Shown here: one piece after another, positions 47,012 to 55,290 of the stretch | How positions within the stretch are numbered: the stretch's first letter is position 1 | Layout of the letters: every line of letters starts with the position of its first letter | Origin: Marivita sp046591575 | GTDB taxonomy: Bacteria > Pseudomonadota > Alphaproteobacteria > Rhodobacterales > Rhodobacteraceae | DNA: 64,000 nt | Direction of reading: 5' to 3' | Assembly (NCBI RefSeq): GCF_046591575.1 | Contig: NZ_JBIQWA010000009.1 | Location: 1-64,000 of the forward strand | Notes under the pieces: generated by a model | Seen by the model: the letters and a program-made list of their open reading frames with translations, nothing else | Database searches by the model: none | What the model was told of the DNA's origin: nothing | Position numbers and translations under genes: made by a program

Positions 47012-47605
47012 ATGAAAAAGACGACTATCGTAGCGGCAGTGTTGATTGCAGGTACTGCGGTCACGGCATTCGCGCATAGCGGTGCCACCGGCATCGTGAA
47101 AGAGCGCATGGATGCCATGCTTGCAATGGGGAAGGCGGTCAAGACCGTGGCCCCGATGATGCGGGGCGAAACGGCCTATGACGCAGAAACAGTGCGCGAT
47201 GCCGCGCGCCTGTTCCAGCAGCACGCCGGTGAGAGCATGACAAAGCTGTTCCCAGAGGGCACAGGGGGCATGCCCTCGGAAGCCAAGGACGAGGTGTGGA
47301 CCGACTGGGAGCGCTTCGCGGCATTGGCAAGTCAGCTGGAAGAATACTCTGAGGGCCTGGAACGCGCAGCCGACAATGGATTGGGCGGCATGAGCGGCAA
47401 TACCTCCATGGATGGCGCCTCGATGATGGGCGGCGGGTCAATGATGGGAGGCGATACAACCATGATGGGCGGGAGCACGATGATGGGCCGAGGCGACATG
47501 ATGGATGCGGCCGCCATTGCCGAAATGCCCGCCGACGCAGCATTCGCGATGACGACCCAGGTCTGTTCCGCATGCCATGAACGCTTCCGGGCGGAAGAAG
47601 ACTGA
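47012..47605 (+). CDS. Cytochrome c' with methionine-rich insertion
   Basis: A 197-residue periplasmic protein with signal peptide 1-21. It has the cytochrome c' four-helix layout: VKERMDAMLAMGKAVKTVAPMMRGE, AARLFQQHAGESMTKLFP, WERFAALASQLEEYSEGLERAA, and a C-terminal heme site QVCSACHERFRAEED. Between helix 3 and the heme helix is an added stretch of about 45 residues with repeats MMGGGSMMGG, TTMMGGSTMMG and DMMDAAAIAEM, about eleven Met in total. Such Met clusters bind Cu(I). The insertion is not usual for cytochromes c' (about 130-150 residues). Two bases before the next gene. Confidence 0.85.
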   Translation: MKKTTIVAAVLIAGTAVTAFAHSGATGIVKERMDAMLAMGKAVKTVAPMMRGETAYDAETVRDAARLFQQHAGESMTKLFPEGTGGMPSEAKDEVWTDWERFAALASQLEEYSEGLERAADNGLGGMSGNTSMDGASMMGGGSMMGGDTTMMGGSTMMGRGDMMDAAAIAEMPADAAFAMTTQVCSACHERFRAEED

Positions 47606-47607
47606 CC

Positions 47608-48525
47608 ATGCGCCGGTTCTTGACACTCGTCAGCGGGGCCGCCGTGCTGGGCGCGGCCAGCCTCGGCGTCGTGATTGCATGGCCTGTCGGCAGTGCAGTG
47701 ACTCCGATTGCAATAGAGGGCAATGTCGACCGGGGCGCATATCTGGCGCGCGCCAGTGGGTGCATTGCCTGTCATACCAATTTTGAAGCGGGCGGCGCAC
47801 CACTTGCCGGAGGGGCGCCGCTCGAAACCCCGTTCGGAACGTTCTACCCGCCCAACCTGACGACAGACCCGGAACATGGCATGGGCGAATGGACGGCAGA
47901 ACAGTTCGCAAAAGCCGTGCGGCAAGGCATCGGCCCCGATGGAACGCCGTACTATCCGTCTTTCCCGTACACCTTCTATGCGGATTTTTCTGATCAGGAT
48001 ATCGCTGACCTCTGGGCGGCGTTTCAAACCGTGCCGCCCGTGGACGAGCCTGCACCAGAAAATGATGTCAGCTTCCCATTCGACCAACGATGGGGGCTGA
48101 AGCTCTGGCGAGCGGCGTTCTTCTACGATCCGGATACCGAACCGATTGAAGGGCGAAGCGACGCATGGAATCGAGGACGGGAATTGGTGCGCGGTGCGGC
48201 ACATTGCGGAGCCTGCCATACGCCGCGCAATCTTGCGGGAGGCCGCGATATCGGTGCTTCCTTTGCAGGCAACGCCCAGCTTCCCGGTGGCAGCAAGGCC
48301 CCCGCGATACGGCCAAAAGACCTGGTCAAAAATGACTGGACGGTTTCAAACCTCGCTTATGCGCTCCAGACCGGCATCACCCCTTCGGGCGATGCTTTCG
48401 GCGGCAGCATGGCGGAAGTGGTTCGCGAGGGAACTCGGTTTCTGACACCTGCCGATCGCGAAGCGATGGCGCTTTTCCTGCTGAACAAGGACACGGTCGA
48501 GGCGGAGAACCCCGCGTCGAACTAA
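47608..48525 (+). CDS. Diheme cytochrome c
   Basis: A 305-residue protein with an N-terminal signal or anchor (about 7-25) and two heme motifs: SGCIACHTNFE (about 50) and AAHCGACHTPRN (about 200). Each half has a Met-containing ligand segment (PNLTTDPEHGMGEW; TPSGDAFGGSMAEVV). It resembles the cytochrome subunits of periplasmic dehydrogenases such as alcohol and gluconate dehydrogenase, but no dehydrogenase is present. In this operon it may accept electrons from the multicopper oxidase or pass them to an oxidase. A hairpin follows its stop. Confidence 0.88.
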   Translation: MRRFLTLVSGAAVLGAASLGVVIAWPVGSAVTPIAIEGNVDRGAYLARASGCIACHTNFEAGGAPLAGGAPLETPFGTFYPPNLTTDPEHGMGEWTAEQFAKAVRQGIGPDGTPYYPSFPYTFYADFSDQDIADLWAAFQTVPPVDEPAPENDVSFPFDQRWGLKLWRAAFFYDPDTEPIEGRSDAWNRGRELVRGAAHCGACHTPRNLAGGRDIGASFAGNAQLPGGSKAPAIRPKDLVKNDWTVSNLAYALQTGITPSGDAFGGSMAEVVREGTRFLTPADREAMALFLLNKDTVEAENPASN

Positions 48526-48531
48526 CACCAC

Positions 48532-48552
48532 GCGGGGGCAACACGCCCCCGC
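48532..48552 (+). terminator. Intra-operon hairpin before the multicopper oxidase
   Basis: GCGGGGGC (48532-48539) and GCCCCCGC (48545-48552) make an 8-bp GC stem with a 5-base loop, followed by TTTCTCG. It can act as a partial terminator or set the mRNA ratio between cytochrome and oxidase genes. Confidence 0.5.
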
Positions 48553-48568
48553 TTTCTCGAGGATCGAA

Positions 48569-49963
48569 ATGAGACAAACACGTCGGGATTTCTTGCGCCA
48601 TGCAACACTGGCGGCCTGCGCGGCGGCCATCCCGCAGTCGGCTTTTGCCGCGACCCCGTTCGAGGACCTGATTGCCAAGGTTGCACGTCGACAGCTTCTT
48701 CCGGACACCTACCCGGAAACAGAGATCTGGGGCTATGACGGCCTCGTTCCGGCCCCGGAAATCAGGGTCACACAAGGCGATCGGGTGCGTCGCAGGTTTC
48801 GCAACGAGGTACCCGATCCCAGTTCGGTTCACTGGCACGGAATCCGGATCGACAACGCGATGGATGGCGTTTCAGGGCTGACCCAAGAGGCCGTAGCGCC
48901 GGGTGGAACCTTTGACTACGACTTCGTCGTACCGGACGCGGGCACCTATTGGTATCACGCGCATAATCGCTCATACGAGCAAGTCGCGCGTGGTCTGCGC
49001 GGTGCCTTGATCGTCGAAGAGGTCGATGGACCGGACATCGACCGCGAGGAAGTCATCGTTCTGGAGGACTGGTTGCTCGACCCTGAGAGCGGGCAGCTGT
49101 TCGACAATTTCGAACAGCCCATGATGATGAGCCACGGTGGACGTACCGGCAACTTTATCACGACCAACGGGCGCTATGACCTGACCTTGCCCGCGCAGCG
49201 CAACGAGCGCATTCGCTTGCGGATCATCAACGCAGCAAGCGCTCGAATTTTCCCGCTGAGGCTCTCTGGATTCAGTGGCTGGACGGTGGCCGTGGATGGA
49301 ATGCCAACCGGCCAACCCCAGTCGGTTGACGGCGAGTTGATCCTCGGCCCGGCACAGCGCGTCGACTTAATTGTGGATGTGACCGAAGACGAAGGCGGCA
49401 CCGCCCAATTGCTTCGCATCGGCGATGATGATCAACTGACCCCGTTGGTGAGTTTTCTGGTCAACGGCACAGCCAGTTCAGTACCAAGAGGCAAGCCACT
49501 GCCGTTGCCGCCGAACCCCGCGGCACACGCCCCGGACCTTGCCGATGCGCGTGATTTGCGACTGGTCATGTCCGGCGGGGCAATGGGGCGAATGCAGTCC
49601 GCATTGCTTGGCGGGGAACGTCTTGGATTCCGTCAGCTTGCCCAAGCGGGCAAATTCTGGGCCCTGAATGATGTCGCCGAAATGACCTACACGCCACTGG
49701 CCGATCTATCCCTGAACGAGCCGGTGCGCCTGAAGATCGAGAACCAGACCGTTTTCCCACATGCGATGCACCTGCACGGGATGCATTTCCGCGAGCTGCG
49801 CCCCGACGGCGCGTTCGGGCCGATGCGGGACACGATCCTGTTGGCCGGCAACGAGTCCCGGGAGATCGCCTTTACGGCAGACAATCCCGGCAAGTGGCTG
49901 TTCCATTGCCACATGCTCAGCCACGCCGCATCTGGCATGACAACCTGGATACGGGTCACATGA
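48569..49963 (+). CDS. Multicopper oxidase, copy 1 (CueO/SufI-like)
   Basis: A 464-residue periplasmic oxidase with Tat-type signal (MRQTRRDFLRHATLAACAA). All four copper motifs are present: SVHWHG (about 88-93), TYWYHAHN (about 131-138), HAMHLHGMHF (about 394-403) and HCHMLSHAASGM (about 443-454), giving a complete trinuclear cluster and T1 site with Met axial ligand. It would oxidise Cu(I) to the less toxic Cu(II). It lacks the long Met-rich insert of CueO and is shorter than plasmid CopA/PcoA. The stop overlaps the next ATG. Confidence 0.92.
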   Translation: MRQTRRDFLRHATLAACAAAIPQSAFAATPFEDLIAKVARRQLLPDTYPETEIWGYDGLVPAPEIRVTQGDRVRRRFRNEVPDPSSVHWHGIRIDNAMDGVSGLTQEAVAPGGTFDYDFVVPDAGTYWYHAHNRSYEQVARGLRGALIVEEVDGPDIDREEVIVLEDWLLDPESGQLFDNFEQPMMMSHGGRTGNFITTNGRYDLTLPAQRNERIRLRIINAASARIFPLRLSGFSGWTVAVDGMPTGQPQSVDGELILGPAQRVDLIVDVTEDEGGTAQLLRIGDDDQLTPLVSFLVNGTASSVPRGKPLPLPPNPAAHAPDLADARDLRLVMSGGAMGRMQSALLGGERLGFRQLAQAGKFWALNDVAEMTYTPLADLSLNEPVRLKIENQTVFPHAMHLHGMHFRELRPDGAFGPMRDTILLAGNESREIAFTADNPGKWLFHCHMLSHAASGMTTWIRVT

Positions 49964-50442
49964 GATATCTCGTTTGGTCCCTTCCGATCACTGTCGCAGC
50001 AGCCGCCTTCACGTATTGGCTCTCGACCAGTGCATCCTCGGATGTCGGCAGCGCGTCCAGGGCGGAGAGCTACGACATCGAAGAAGGCGCGTTGCTCTAC
50101 GCAGAAAACTGTGCGTCTTGTCATGGCGCGGGTCTGGAAGGCCAGCCGGAATGGCGAACGCCCGGCGCGGATGGGCGCCTGCCAGCACCACCACATGATG
50201 AGACGGGTCACACCTGGCATCATCCTGACAGCCTGCTCTTCGATTACACAAAACTGGGGGGTGCGGCGCTTCTGGCGCGTCAGGGCGTCGAATTCGACAG
50301 TGGCATGCCCGGTTTCGCAGACGTGCTGACCGACCAGCAAATTCACAACATCCTGGCCTTCATCCGGTCCACCTGGCCAGACCGCATCCGCGAAGTCCAG
50401 GCCGCGCGGACAGAAGCCGACGAACAACGGGGAGAGAACTAA
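49960..50442 (+). CDS. Monoheme cytochrome c downstream of the oxidase
   Basis: A 160-residue protein with an N-terminal anchor (LVWSLPITVAAAAFTYWLS) and heme site AENCASCHGAGLEG; the likely axial Met is in FDSGMPGFADVLTDQQIHNILAFI. Extra His residues (HDETGHTWHHPDSL) could add a metal site. Its ATG overlaps the multicopper oxidase stop, so oxidase and cytochrome are made together and probably form an electron-transfer pair. One base before the dsbA start region. Confidence 0.88.
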   Translation: MRYLVWSLPITVAAAAFTYWLSTSASSDVGSASRAESYDIEEGALLYAENCASCHGAGLEGQPEWRTPGADGRLPAPPHDETGHTWHHPDSLLFDYTKLGGAALLARQGVEFDSGMPGFADVLTDQQIHNILAFIRSTWPDRIREVQAARTEADEQRGEN

Positions 50443-50443
50443 A

Positions 50444-51175
50444 ATGCGTTTCAGACAAGCCTTCACGACGGTCGCGATAGCTGCCTTGCTTCCGATACCG
50501 GCACTCGCGGACGAACTGTCAGAGTCCCGGGTCAAGGAACTTGTGCTCGAGGCAATCCGCGAGAACCCGGAGATTGTCATGGAGGCCGTGGCGATCCTCG
50601 AACAAAGGCAGGCGCAAGCGCAGGAGCTCAGTCAGGCCCAAGTTCTGAATGACCAGCGCGATCTGATCGAGAACGATCCGAATGCGCCGGTTCTCGGCAA
50701 CCTGGAAGGGGACGTCACTGTTGTGGAATTTTTCGACTACAACTGTCCCTATTGTCGGCGGGTCAAACCCGAGGTGCGGGCTTTGATCGAAGACGATCCC
50801 AACATTCGCCTCGTCTATCGTGAATGGCCCATTCTCGGAGACGGATCGGTGTTTGCCGCGAAAGCGGCCTTGGCAGCGCGCAAGCAGGACAAATACGAAG
50901 AGTTTCACTGGGCAATGATGGGGCTGGAAGGCCGCGCGGAAGAGGCCTCCGTGCTGCGCGTGGCCGAGGAGATCGGCCTGGATATCGCGCAGTTGCGCAA
51001 GGACATGGAGGCCCCCGAGGTCGAAGAGCACATTGCGACCTCCATGCAACTGACCCAAGCTCTGGGCTTTAACGGCACGCCGTCTTTCGTGATCGGGGAT
51101 GCGCTGGTCCCGGGCTTCGTCGAAAAGGCGCAGCTTGCCGACTTGGTCGAGGAAGCCCGCAAAGTCGAAGACTGA
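50444..51175 (+). CDS. DsbA-family oxidoreductase, ScsC-like
   Basis: A 243-residue periplasmic protein with signal peptide 1-23. A helical N-terminal stalk (SRVKELVLEAIRENPEIVMEAVAILEQRQAQAQELSQAQ, stated here as residues about 27-66) precedes the thioredoxin fold with active site FFDYNCPYCRRVKP. The stalk and CPYC are features of ScsC-type proteins, which form trimers and work as disulfide isomerases or copper-binding thiols with ScsB as reductant; ScsB is at 42724. Cis-Pro segment FNGTPSFVIGD is intact. Last gene of the operon, followed by a strong hairpin. Confidence 0.88.
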   Translation: MRFRQAFTTVAIAALLPIPALADELSESRVKELVLEAIRENPEIVMEAVAILEQRQAQAQELSQAQVLNDQRDLIENDPNAPVLGNLEGDVTVVEFFDYNCPYCRRVKPEVRALIEDDPNIRLVYREWPILGDGSVFAAKAALAARKQDKYEEFHWAMMGLEGRAEEASVLRVAEEIGLDIAQLRKDMEAPEVEEHIATSMQLTQALGFNGTPSFVIGDALVPGFVEKAQLADLVEEARKVED

Positions 51176-51187
51176 AATTCTGTGCCC

Positions 51188-51207
51188 GGACCACCCTTGG
51201 GTGGTCC
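51188..51207. terminator. Terminator hairpin between dsbA and copZ
   Basis: The 20-bp perfect palindrome GGACCACCCTTGGGTGGTCC lies in the 42-base gap between convergent genes. It has no long T-run on either side but is well placed as a bidirectional terminator. Confidence 0.6.
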
Positions 51208-51217
51208 AGGCACTGCA

Positions 51218-51418
51218 TCAAGCGGCCGCAGGTTCCACGTTGTAGCCCGCATCCCGAATGATCGCTTGGACCTGATCGGCTGGTAACACGCTGTCGACAT
51301 GCACCTGTCGGGCAGAAAGGTCACATTCTACGCCTGCATTCGGATCTGCGCTCTTCACCGCGCTTTCGATTGCTGCGGTGCAATGCCCACAGCTCATGTC
51401 CGGAACGCTGAACTTCAT
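51218..51418 (-). CDS. copZ: CopZ-like copper chaperone
   Basis: A 66-residue HMA-domain protein: MKFSVPDMSCGHCTAAIES with metal loop MSCGHC, and the conserved end IIRDAGYNVEPA. It carries Cu(I) to CopA and buffers cytosolic copper. The ATG at 51418 has AAGGAG ten bases upstream; a longer start at 51427 lacks it. A CueR-type promoter reads into it (51451-51481), back-to-back with that of copA. Confidence 0.9.
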   Translation of the reverse strand: MKFSVPDMSCGHCTAAIESAVKSADPNAGVECDLSARQVHVDSVLPADQVQAIIRDAGYNVEPAAA

Positions 51419-51450
51419 CGGAACCACTCCTTGATCTGATTTCTATCGGT

Positions 51451-51481
51451 GACATGGGGCTTCCCCCCGCTGGAAGGTCAA
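51451..51481 (-). promoter_or_regulatory. CueR-type promoter of copZ
   Basis: Leftward: -35 TTGACC (51481-51476), 19-bp spacer with CTTCC-N7-GGAAG, -10 CATGTC (51456-51451). It is divergent from the copA promoter 29 bases away. Confidence 0.75.
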
Positions 51482-51509
51482 GTGAAGAAATTTATTTGGC
51501 GCCCTCCCA

Positions 51510-51540
51510 TTGACCCTCCAGTAACTGGAAGCCTCATATT
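51510..51540 (+). promoter_or_regulatory. CueR-type promoter of copA-cueR
   Basis: -35 TTGACC (51510-51515), 19-bp spacer with TCCAG-TAA-CTGGA dyad (51517-51528 and flanks), -10 CATATT (51535-51540). Expected transcription start is near 51547, which argues that copA translation begins at 51571 and not at the ATG at 51550. Confidence 0.85.
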
Positions 51541-51570
51541 CCACTTCGAATGGAAAAACAGGTGACACAT

Positions 51571-54081
51571 ATGCCCGAACCCAAACAGATCAGCCTGCCG
51601 ATCGAAGGCATGTCATGCGCGTCCTGCGTTGGCAGGGTCGATCGCGCATTGAATGCAATCGACGGCGTAGAGGATGTGTCGGTGAACCTTGCCTCGGAAA
51701 CTGCTCGCATGAGCGTGGACGCGCTCAAGCGCATTCCCGACATCATCGAATCCCTTCGCGAGCTGGGCTACCCCGCGCGGAAGGCCAGGGCCGAACTCAC
51801 GATTGCAGCGATGTCCTGTGCCTCTTGCGTCGGGCGGGTCGATAAGGCGCTTGCCGCGGTGCCCGGGGTGGTCGAGGTGAACGTCAACCTCGCCTCAGAG
51901 ACGGCGACGGTCGTTTACGTCGAAGGTCTTGTCACGACATCCGATCTGATCGAATCAAGCGGCGCGGCAGGGTATCCAGCAACCGTGGCAACGGCCCAGG
52001 CCGGTGACGACAGAGTTGCGCGCAAGGAGGAAGAGGCTCAGGCGCTTGCCAAACGGGTCACCTTTGCGGCCATCCTCGCCTTGCCGGTCTTCCTGATCGA
52101 AATGGGTGGCCACGTCATTCCGGCCGTTCATATGCTGATCGAGACCACGATTGGCCAGCAGACGAGTTGGCTTCTTCAGTTCGTGCTGACGACAATCGTT
52201 CTCTTCGGCCCGGGCCGGACGTTTTACACCAAGGGTTTCCCGGCCTTGTTCCGGGGTGCCCCCGACATGAACAGCCTCGTCGCGGTCGGCACCGGGGCGG
52301 CTTACCTTTATTCCGTGGTTGCGACATTCGTACCGTCGGTCCTGCCTGACACGCTGCGCACCGTCTATTTCGAGGCGGCAGCGGTCATCGTCGTTCTGAT
52401 CCTTCTGGGGCGGTTTCTTGAAGCGCGCGCCAAGGGGAGAACGGGCGCGGCCATCCAGAAGCTATTAGGGCTTCAGGCGCGGACTGCACGCGTGATGCGG
52501 GACGGAGAAAGCGTCGAGATCGAGATCGATGCGCTGGTTCAGGGTGACATCGTCATCGTGCGCCCTGGTGAACGCATCGCGGTCGATGGCGAGGTCATCG
52601 AGGGGACCAGCCGCGTCGACGAAAGCATGCTGACAGGCGAGCCGATCCCCGCTGAAAAAGGTGCCGGAGATACGGTGACCGGCGGGACGGTCAACGGCGC
52701 CGGAAGCCTACAGTTCCTCGCCACGCGGGTCGGCGCCGACACGACCCTGGCGCAGATTATTCGCATGGTCGAAGAGGCCCAGGGCGCCAAACTGCCGATC
52801 CAGGGATTGGTCGACCGGATCACCTTGTGGTTCGTGCCTGCCGTGATGGCGATCGCGGCGGCGACCGTGCTGGTCTGGCTGTTTTTCGGGCCTGATCCGG
52901 CCCTGACGATGGCGCTGGTCGCCGGTGTGTCGGTGCTCATCATCGCGTGCCCCTGCGCGATGGGGCTTGCGACGCCGACCTCGATCATGGTCGGGACGGG
53001 ACGTGCTGCGGAAATGGGTGTCCTGTTCCGTAAAGGTGACGCCTTGCAGCAACTTGATTCCGTTGATGTGGTCGCCCTCGACAAAACAGGCACGGTGACC
53101 GAGGGGCGACCCGCACTGACTGACCTTGTGCTGGCGGAAGGGTTCGATCGCCCAACAACGCTCTCGAAGATCGCTGCCGTGGAGTCGCTCTCCGAGCATC
53201 CTGTCGCGGACGCCATCGTGCGGGCCGCGCGGGCCGAGGGCGCACCTCTTGTGGCGGCCGAAGGCTTTCAATCGGTCACAGGTTACGGCGTGCGCGCCGT
53301 GGTCGAAGACGTGGAGGTGTTGGTTGGGGCCGACCGCTACATGGCGCGCGAAGGCATTGACGTCTCGGCATTGGCTCCAGAGGAAACGAAGATCGCAAGC
53401 AAGGGTCGCACGGCGCTTTACGCTGCCATAGATGGGCGTGTCGCCGCCGTGATCGGCGTGGCCGATCCGGTCAAACCGGGAAGCCGCGCAGCCATCGCAG
53501 CGCTGCACGAAAAGGGTCTTGCGGTTGCGATGATCACCGGCGACAAACGCGAAACCGCCGAAGCCATCGCCCGCGAAACCGGTATCGACCACGTCATCGC
53601 CGGCGTCCTGCCGGACGGCAAGGTTGCGGCGCTCGACAGTTTGCGCCAAGGGAACAAGCGCATCGCCTTTGTCGGCGACGGGATCAACGACGCCCCGGCG
53701 CTGGCGCATGCCGATGTGGGCATCGCCATTGGAACCGGCACCGATGTGGCCATCGAATCTGCGGATGTCGTCCTGATGTCGGGCGATTTGCGCGGCGTGG
53801 TGAACGCCTTCGAAGTATCGCGGCGGACCATGCGCAACATCCGGCAGAACCTGTTCTGGGCCTTTGCCTACAACGTGGCACTTATTCCGGTCGCTGCCGG
53901 GGTGCTTTATCCCGCCTTTGGGTTGCTCCTGTCACCAATCCTTGCGGCGGGTGCGATGGCGTTGTCCTCGGTGTTTGTCCTGACCAATGCCCTGCGGCTG
54001 CGGCGCATCGCGCCTGCGATGGACGAGCAGCGCGCAATCCCGGCAGAGCTGGCAGCCGCCACTCCTGCTCCAGCAGAATAA
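51571..54081 (+). CDS. copA: CopA Cu(I)-exporting P1B-type ATPase
   Basis: An 836-residue pump. Two N-terminal metal domains carry GMSCASC (Cys16, Cys19) and AMSCASC (Cys83, Cys86). The membrane site is ACPCAMGLATP (Cys460-Pro-Cys462), the P1B-1 signature for Cu(I). Phosphorylation site Asp504 in DKTGTVTEG, the HP dipeptide in LSEHPVADAI, and GDGINDAPALAHAD are intact. It exports cytosolic copper to the periplasm. Start at 51571 chosen because AGGTG lies before it and the promoter leaves no leader for the ATG at 51550. Twelve bases before cueR. Confidence 0.96.
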   Translation: MPEPKQISLPIEGMSCASCVGRVDRALNAIDGVEDVSVNLASETARMSVDALKRIPDIIESLRELGYPARKARAELTIAAMSCASCVGRVDKALAAVPGVVEVNVNLASETATVVYVEGLVTTSDLIESSGAAGYPATVATAQAGDDRVARKEEEAQALAKRVTFAAILALPVFLIEMGGHVIPAVHMLIETTIGQQTSWLLQFVLTTIVLFGPGRTFYTKGFPALFRGAPDMNSLVAVGTGAAYLYSVVATFVPSVLPDTLRTVYFEAAAVIVVLILLGRFLEARAKGRTGAAIQKLLGLQARTARVMRDGESVEIEIDALVQGDIVIVRPGERIAVDGEVIEGTSRVDESMLTGEPIPAEKGAGDTVTGGTVNGAGSLQFLATRVGADTTLAQIIRMVEEAQGAKLPIQGLVDRITLWFVPAVMAIAAATVLVWLFFGPDPALTMALVAGVSVLIIACPCAMGLATPTSIMVGTGRAAEMGVLFRKGDALQQLDSVDVVALDKTGTVTEGRPALTDLVLAEGFDRPTTLSKIAAVESLSEHPVADAIVRAARAEGAPLVAAEGFQSVTGYGVRAVVEDVEVLVGADRYMAREGIDVSALAPEETKIASKGRTALYAAIDGRVAAVIGVADPVKPGSRAAIAALHEKGLAVAMITGDKRETAEAIARETGIDHVIAGVLPDGKVAALDSLRQGNKRIAFVGDGINDAPALAHADVGIAIGTGTDVAIESADVVLMSGDLRGVVNAFEVSRRTMRNIRQNLFWAFAYNVALIPVAAGVLYPAFGLLLSPILAAGAMALSSVFVLTNALRLRRIAPAMDEQRAIPAELAAATPAPAE

Positions 54082-54093
54082 CGGAGGTTCGAC

Positions 54094-54492
54094 ATGAACA
54101 TCGGAGACGTTGCCCGACAATCGGGTGTGCCCCCAAAAACAATCCGCTACTACGAGGACATCGGGCTGATCCGCCCGAACCGTAGCGAGAACGGCTACCG
54201 CGCGTTCACCGAGAGCCACATTCACAAGCTGGCGTTTCTGGGTCGCGCACGGGCCTTGGGGTTCACCATCGAAGATTGCAGGACGCTCCTGTCGCTCTAC
54301 GAGGATGAAAACCGCGAAAGCATGCAAGTGAAGGCGGTTGCGGAAGACCATCTGCGCCAGATCGAGGAAAAGATCGCGAAACTGCAATCCATGCGCGCGA
54401 CGCTCGCCGAACTGGTGGAAAAATGTGCCGGGGATCACCGGCCCGACTGCCCCATCATCGAGGATCTGTCGCCGGAGCGGTTGGCCAAGTGA
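54094..54492 (+). CDS. cueR: CueR-like copper-responsive MerR regulator
   Basis: A 132-residue MerR-family activator. Winged helix MNIGDVARQSGVPPKTIRYYEDIGLIRP and NGYRAFTESHIHKLAFLGRARALGFTIEDCRTLL; dimer helix about 78-107; C-terminal metal loop CAGDHRPDCPI with two cysteines, as in CueR. Copper-bound CueR activates promoters with 19-bp spacers; at least five such promoters are present in this window. GGAGG precedes the ATG. Co-transcribed with copA, so it amplifies its own production. Confidence 0.93.
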   Translation: MNIGDVARQSGVPPKTIRYYEDIGLIRPNRSENGYRAFTESHIHKLAFLGRARALGFTIEDCRTLLSLYEDENRESMQVKAVAEDHLRQIEEKIAKLQSMRATLAELVEKCAGDHRPDCPIIEDLSPERLAK

Positions 54493-54513
54493 CAGGCAAG
54501 AAGGGGCTGTACC

Positions 54514-55278
54514 TCAGAACCAGATCGCGCGGACCGGCATCCAGATACCCATGAAGATCATCATCAGGTTTTCCGTCAGCGAAATGAACCCCAGCGGGAC
54601 GGAACTGTCACCGCCGACGCAGGCGCATTTCAGCTCTCTCTTGTCGATATAAACAGCCTTGAACACGCTGACAGCGCCGACCGTGCCGATAAACAGGGCG
54701 ACAGGCGCCGAGAGCCACAGCAGCGCGCCGGCAGTCATCAGGACACCTGCCAACGCTTCGCCGAACGGGTAGACCTTGCCGTATCGCACCCATTTGCGCG
54801 CCAGCAGATCGTAGTTGAGGAACATCGTCGAAAACCCTTCGACATCCTGCAATTTCTGGATCGCGAGAATGGTCATGGACAGCGAAATGAACCATTCGAA
54901 CCCCCGCAAGGTAAGGACCGACCCGTACTGGTGCCAAGACAGGCCCAATGCCAACAGCGCGGCAACGGAAAAGATCGCGATGACCGGCTGGTAGGTCGTG
55001 TCGCTTTGCTCTTCCTCGGGTGGGTCAATGTCGAAAAACACCCTGAGATCATCGTAACCGCCGATCCGTTCGTCCCCGATGAAAGTCTGCGGCGTCGTCT
55101 CGACCCCGTGCTTCTCCATGAAAGCATCGGTGTCTTCACGGGTGTCAAGCGGATGGTCTTCCACCTCGAAGCCTTGCCGCTCCAGCAGGTCTTTCGATTT
55201 CAGACCGTAGGGGCAGACATGGCCCGGCATGACCATGCGATAAAGCTGCGCGGATTTACTGTCTGTGTCGCGGGGCAT
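54514..55278 (-). CDS. Glutaredoxin-MauE/DoxX fusion membrane protein
   Basis: A 254-residue two-domain protein. Residues about 10-85 are a glutaredoxin: MVMPGHVCPYGLKSKDLLERQGFEVEDH with CPYG motif (second Cys replaced), then VETTPQTFIGDERIGGYDDL. Residues about 95-254 have four or five membrane helices of the MauE/DoxX type (ALSWHQYGSVL-like, FSTMFLNYDLLARKWVRYGKVYPFGEALAG) with a CACVGG cysteine pair near the end. AAGGAGG precedes the ATG. It follows the DUF305 gene by 12 bases. A thiol-redox function in a metal-stress membrane complex is inferred. Confidence 0.82.
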   Translation of the reverse strand: MPRDTDSKSAQLYRMVMPGHVCPYGLKSKDLLERQGFEVEDHPLDTREDTDAFMEKHGVETTPQTFIGDERIGGYDDLRVFFDIDPPEEEQSDTTYQPVIAIFSVAALLALGLSWHQYGSVLTLRGFEWFISLSMTILAIQKLQDVEGFSTMFLNYDLLARKWVRYGKVYPFGEALAGVLMTAGALLWLSAPVALFIGTVGAVSVFKAVYIDKRELKCACVGGDSSVPLGFISLTENLMMIFMGIWMPVRAIWF

Positions 55279-55290
55279 GTCCTTTCCTCC

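Noticed and set aside
51550..51570. The ATG at 51550 as copA start.
   Set aside because: It lies about ten bases after the -10 of the CueR-type promoter and has no ribosome binding site; the ATG at 51571 has AGGTG upstream.
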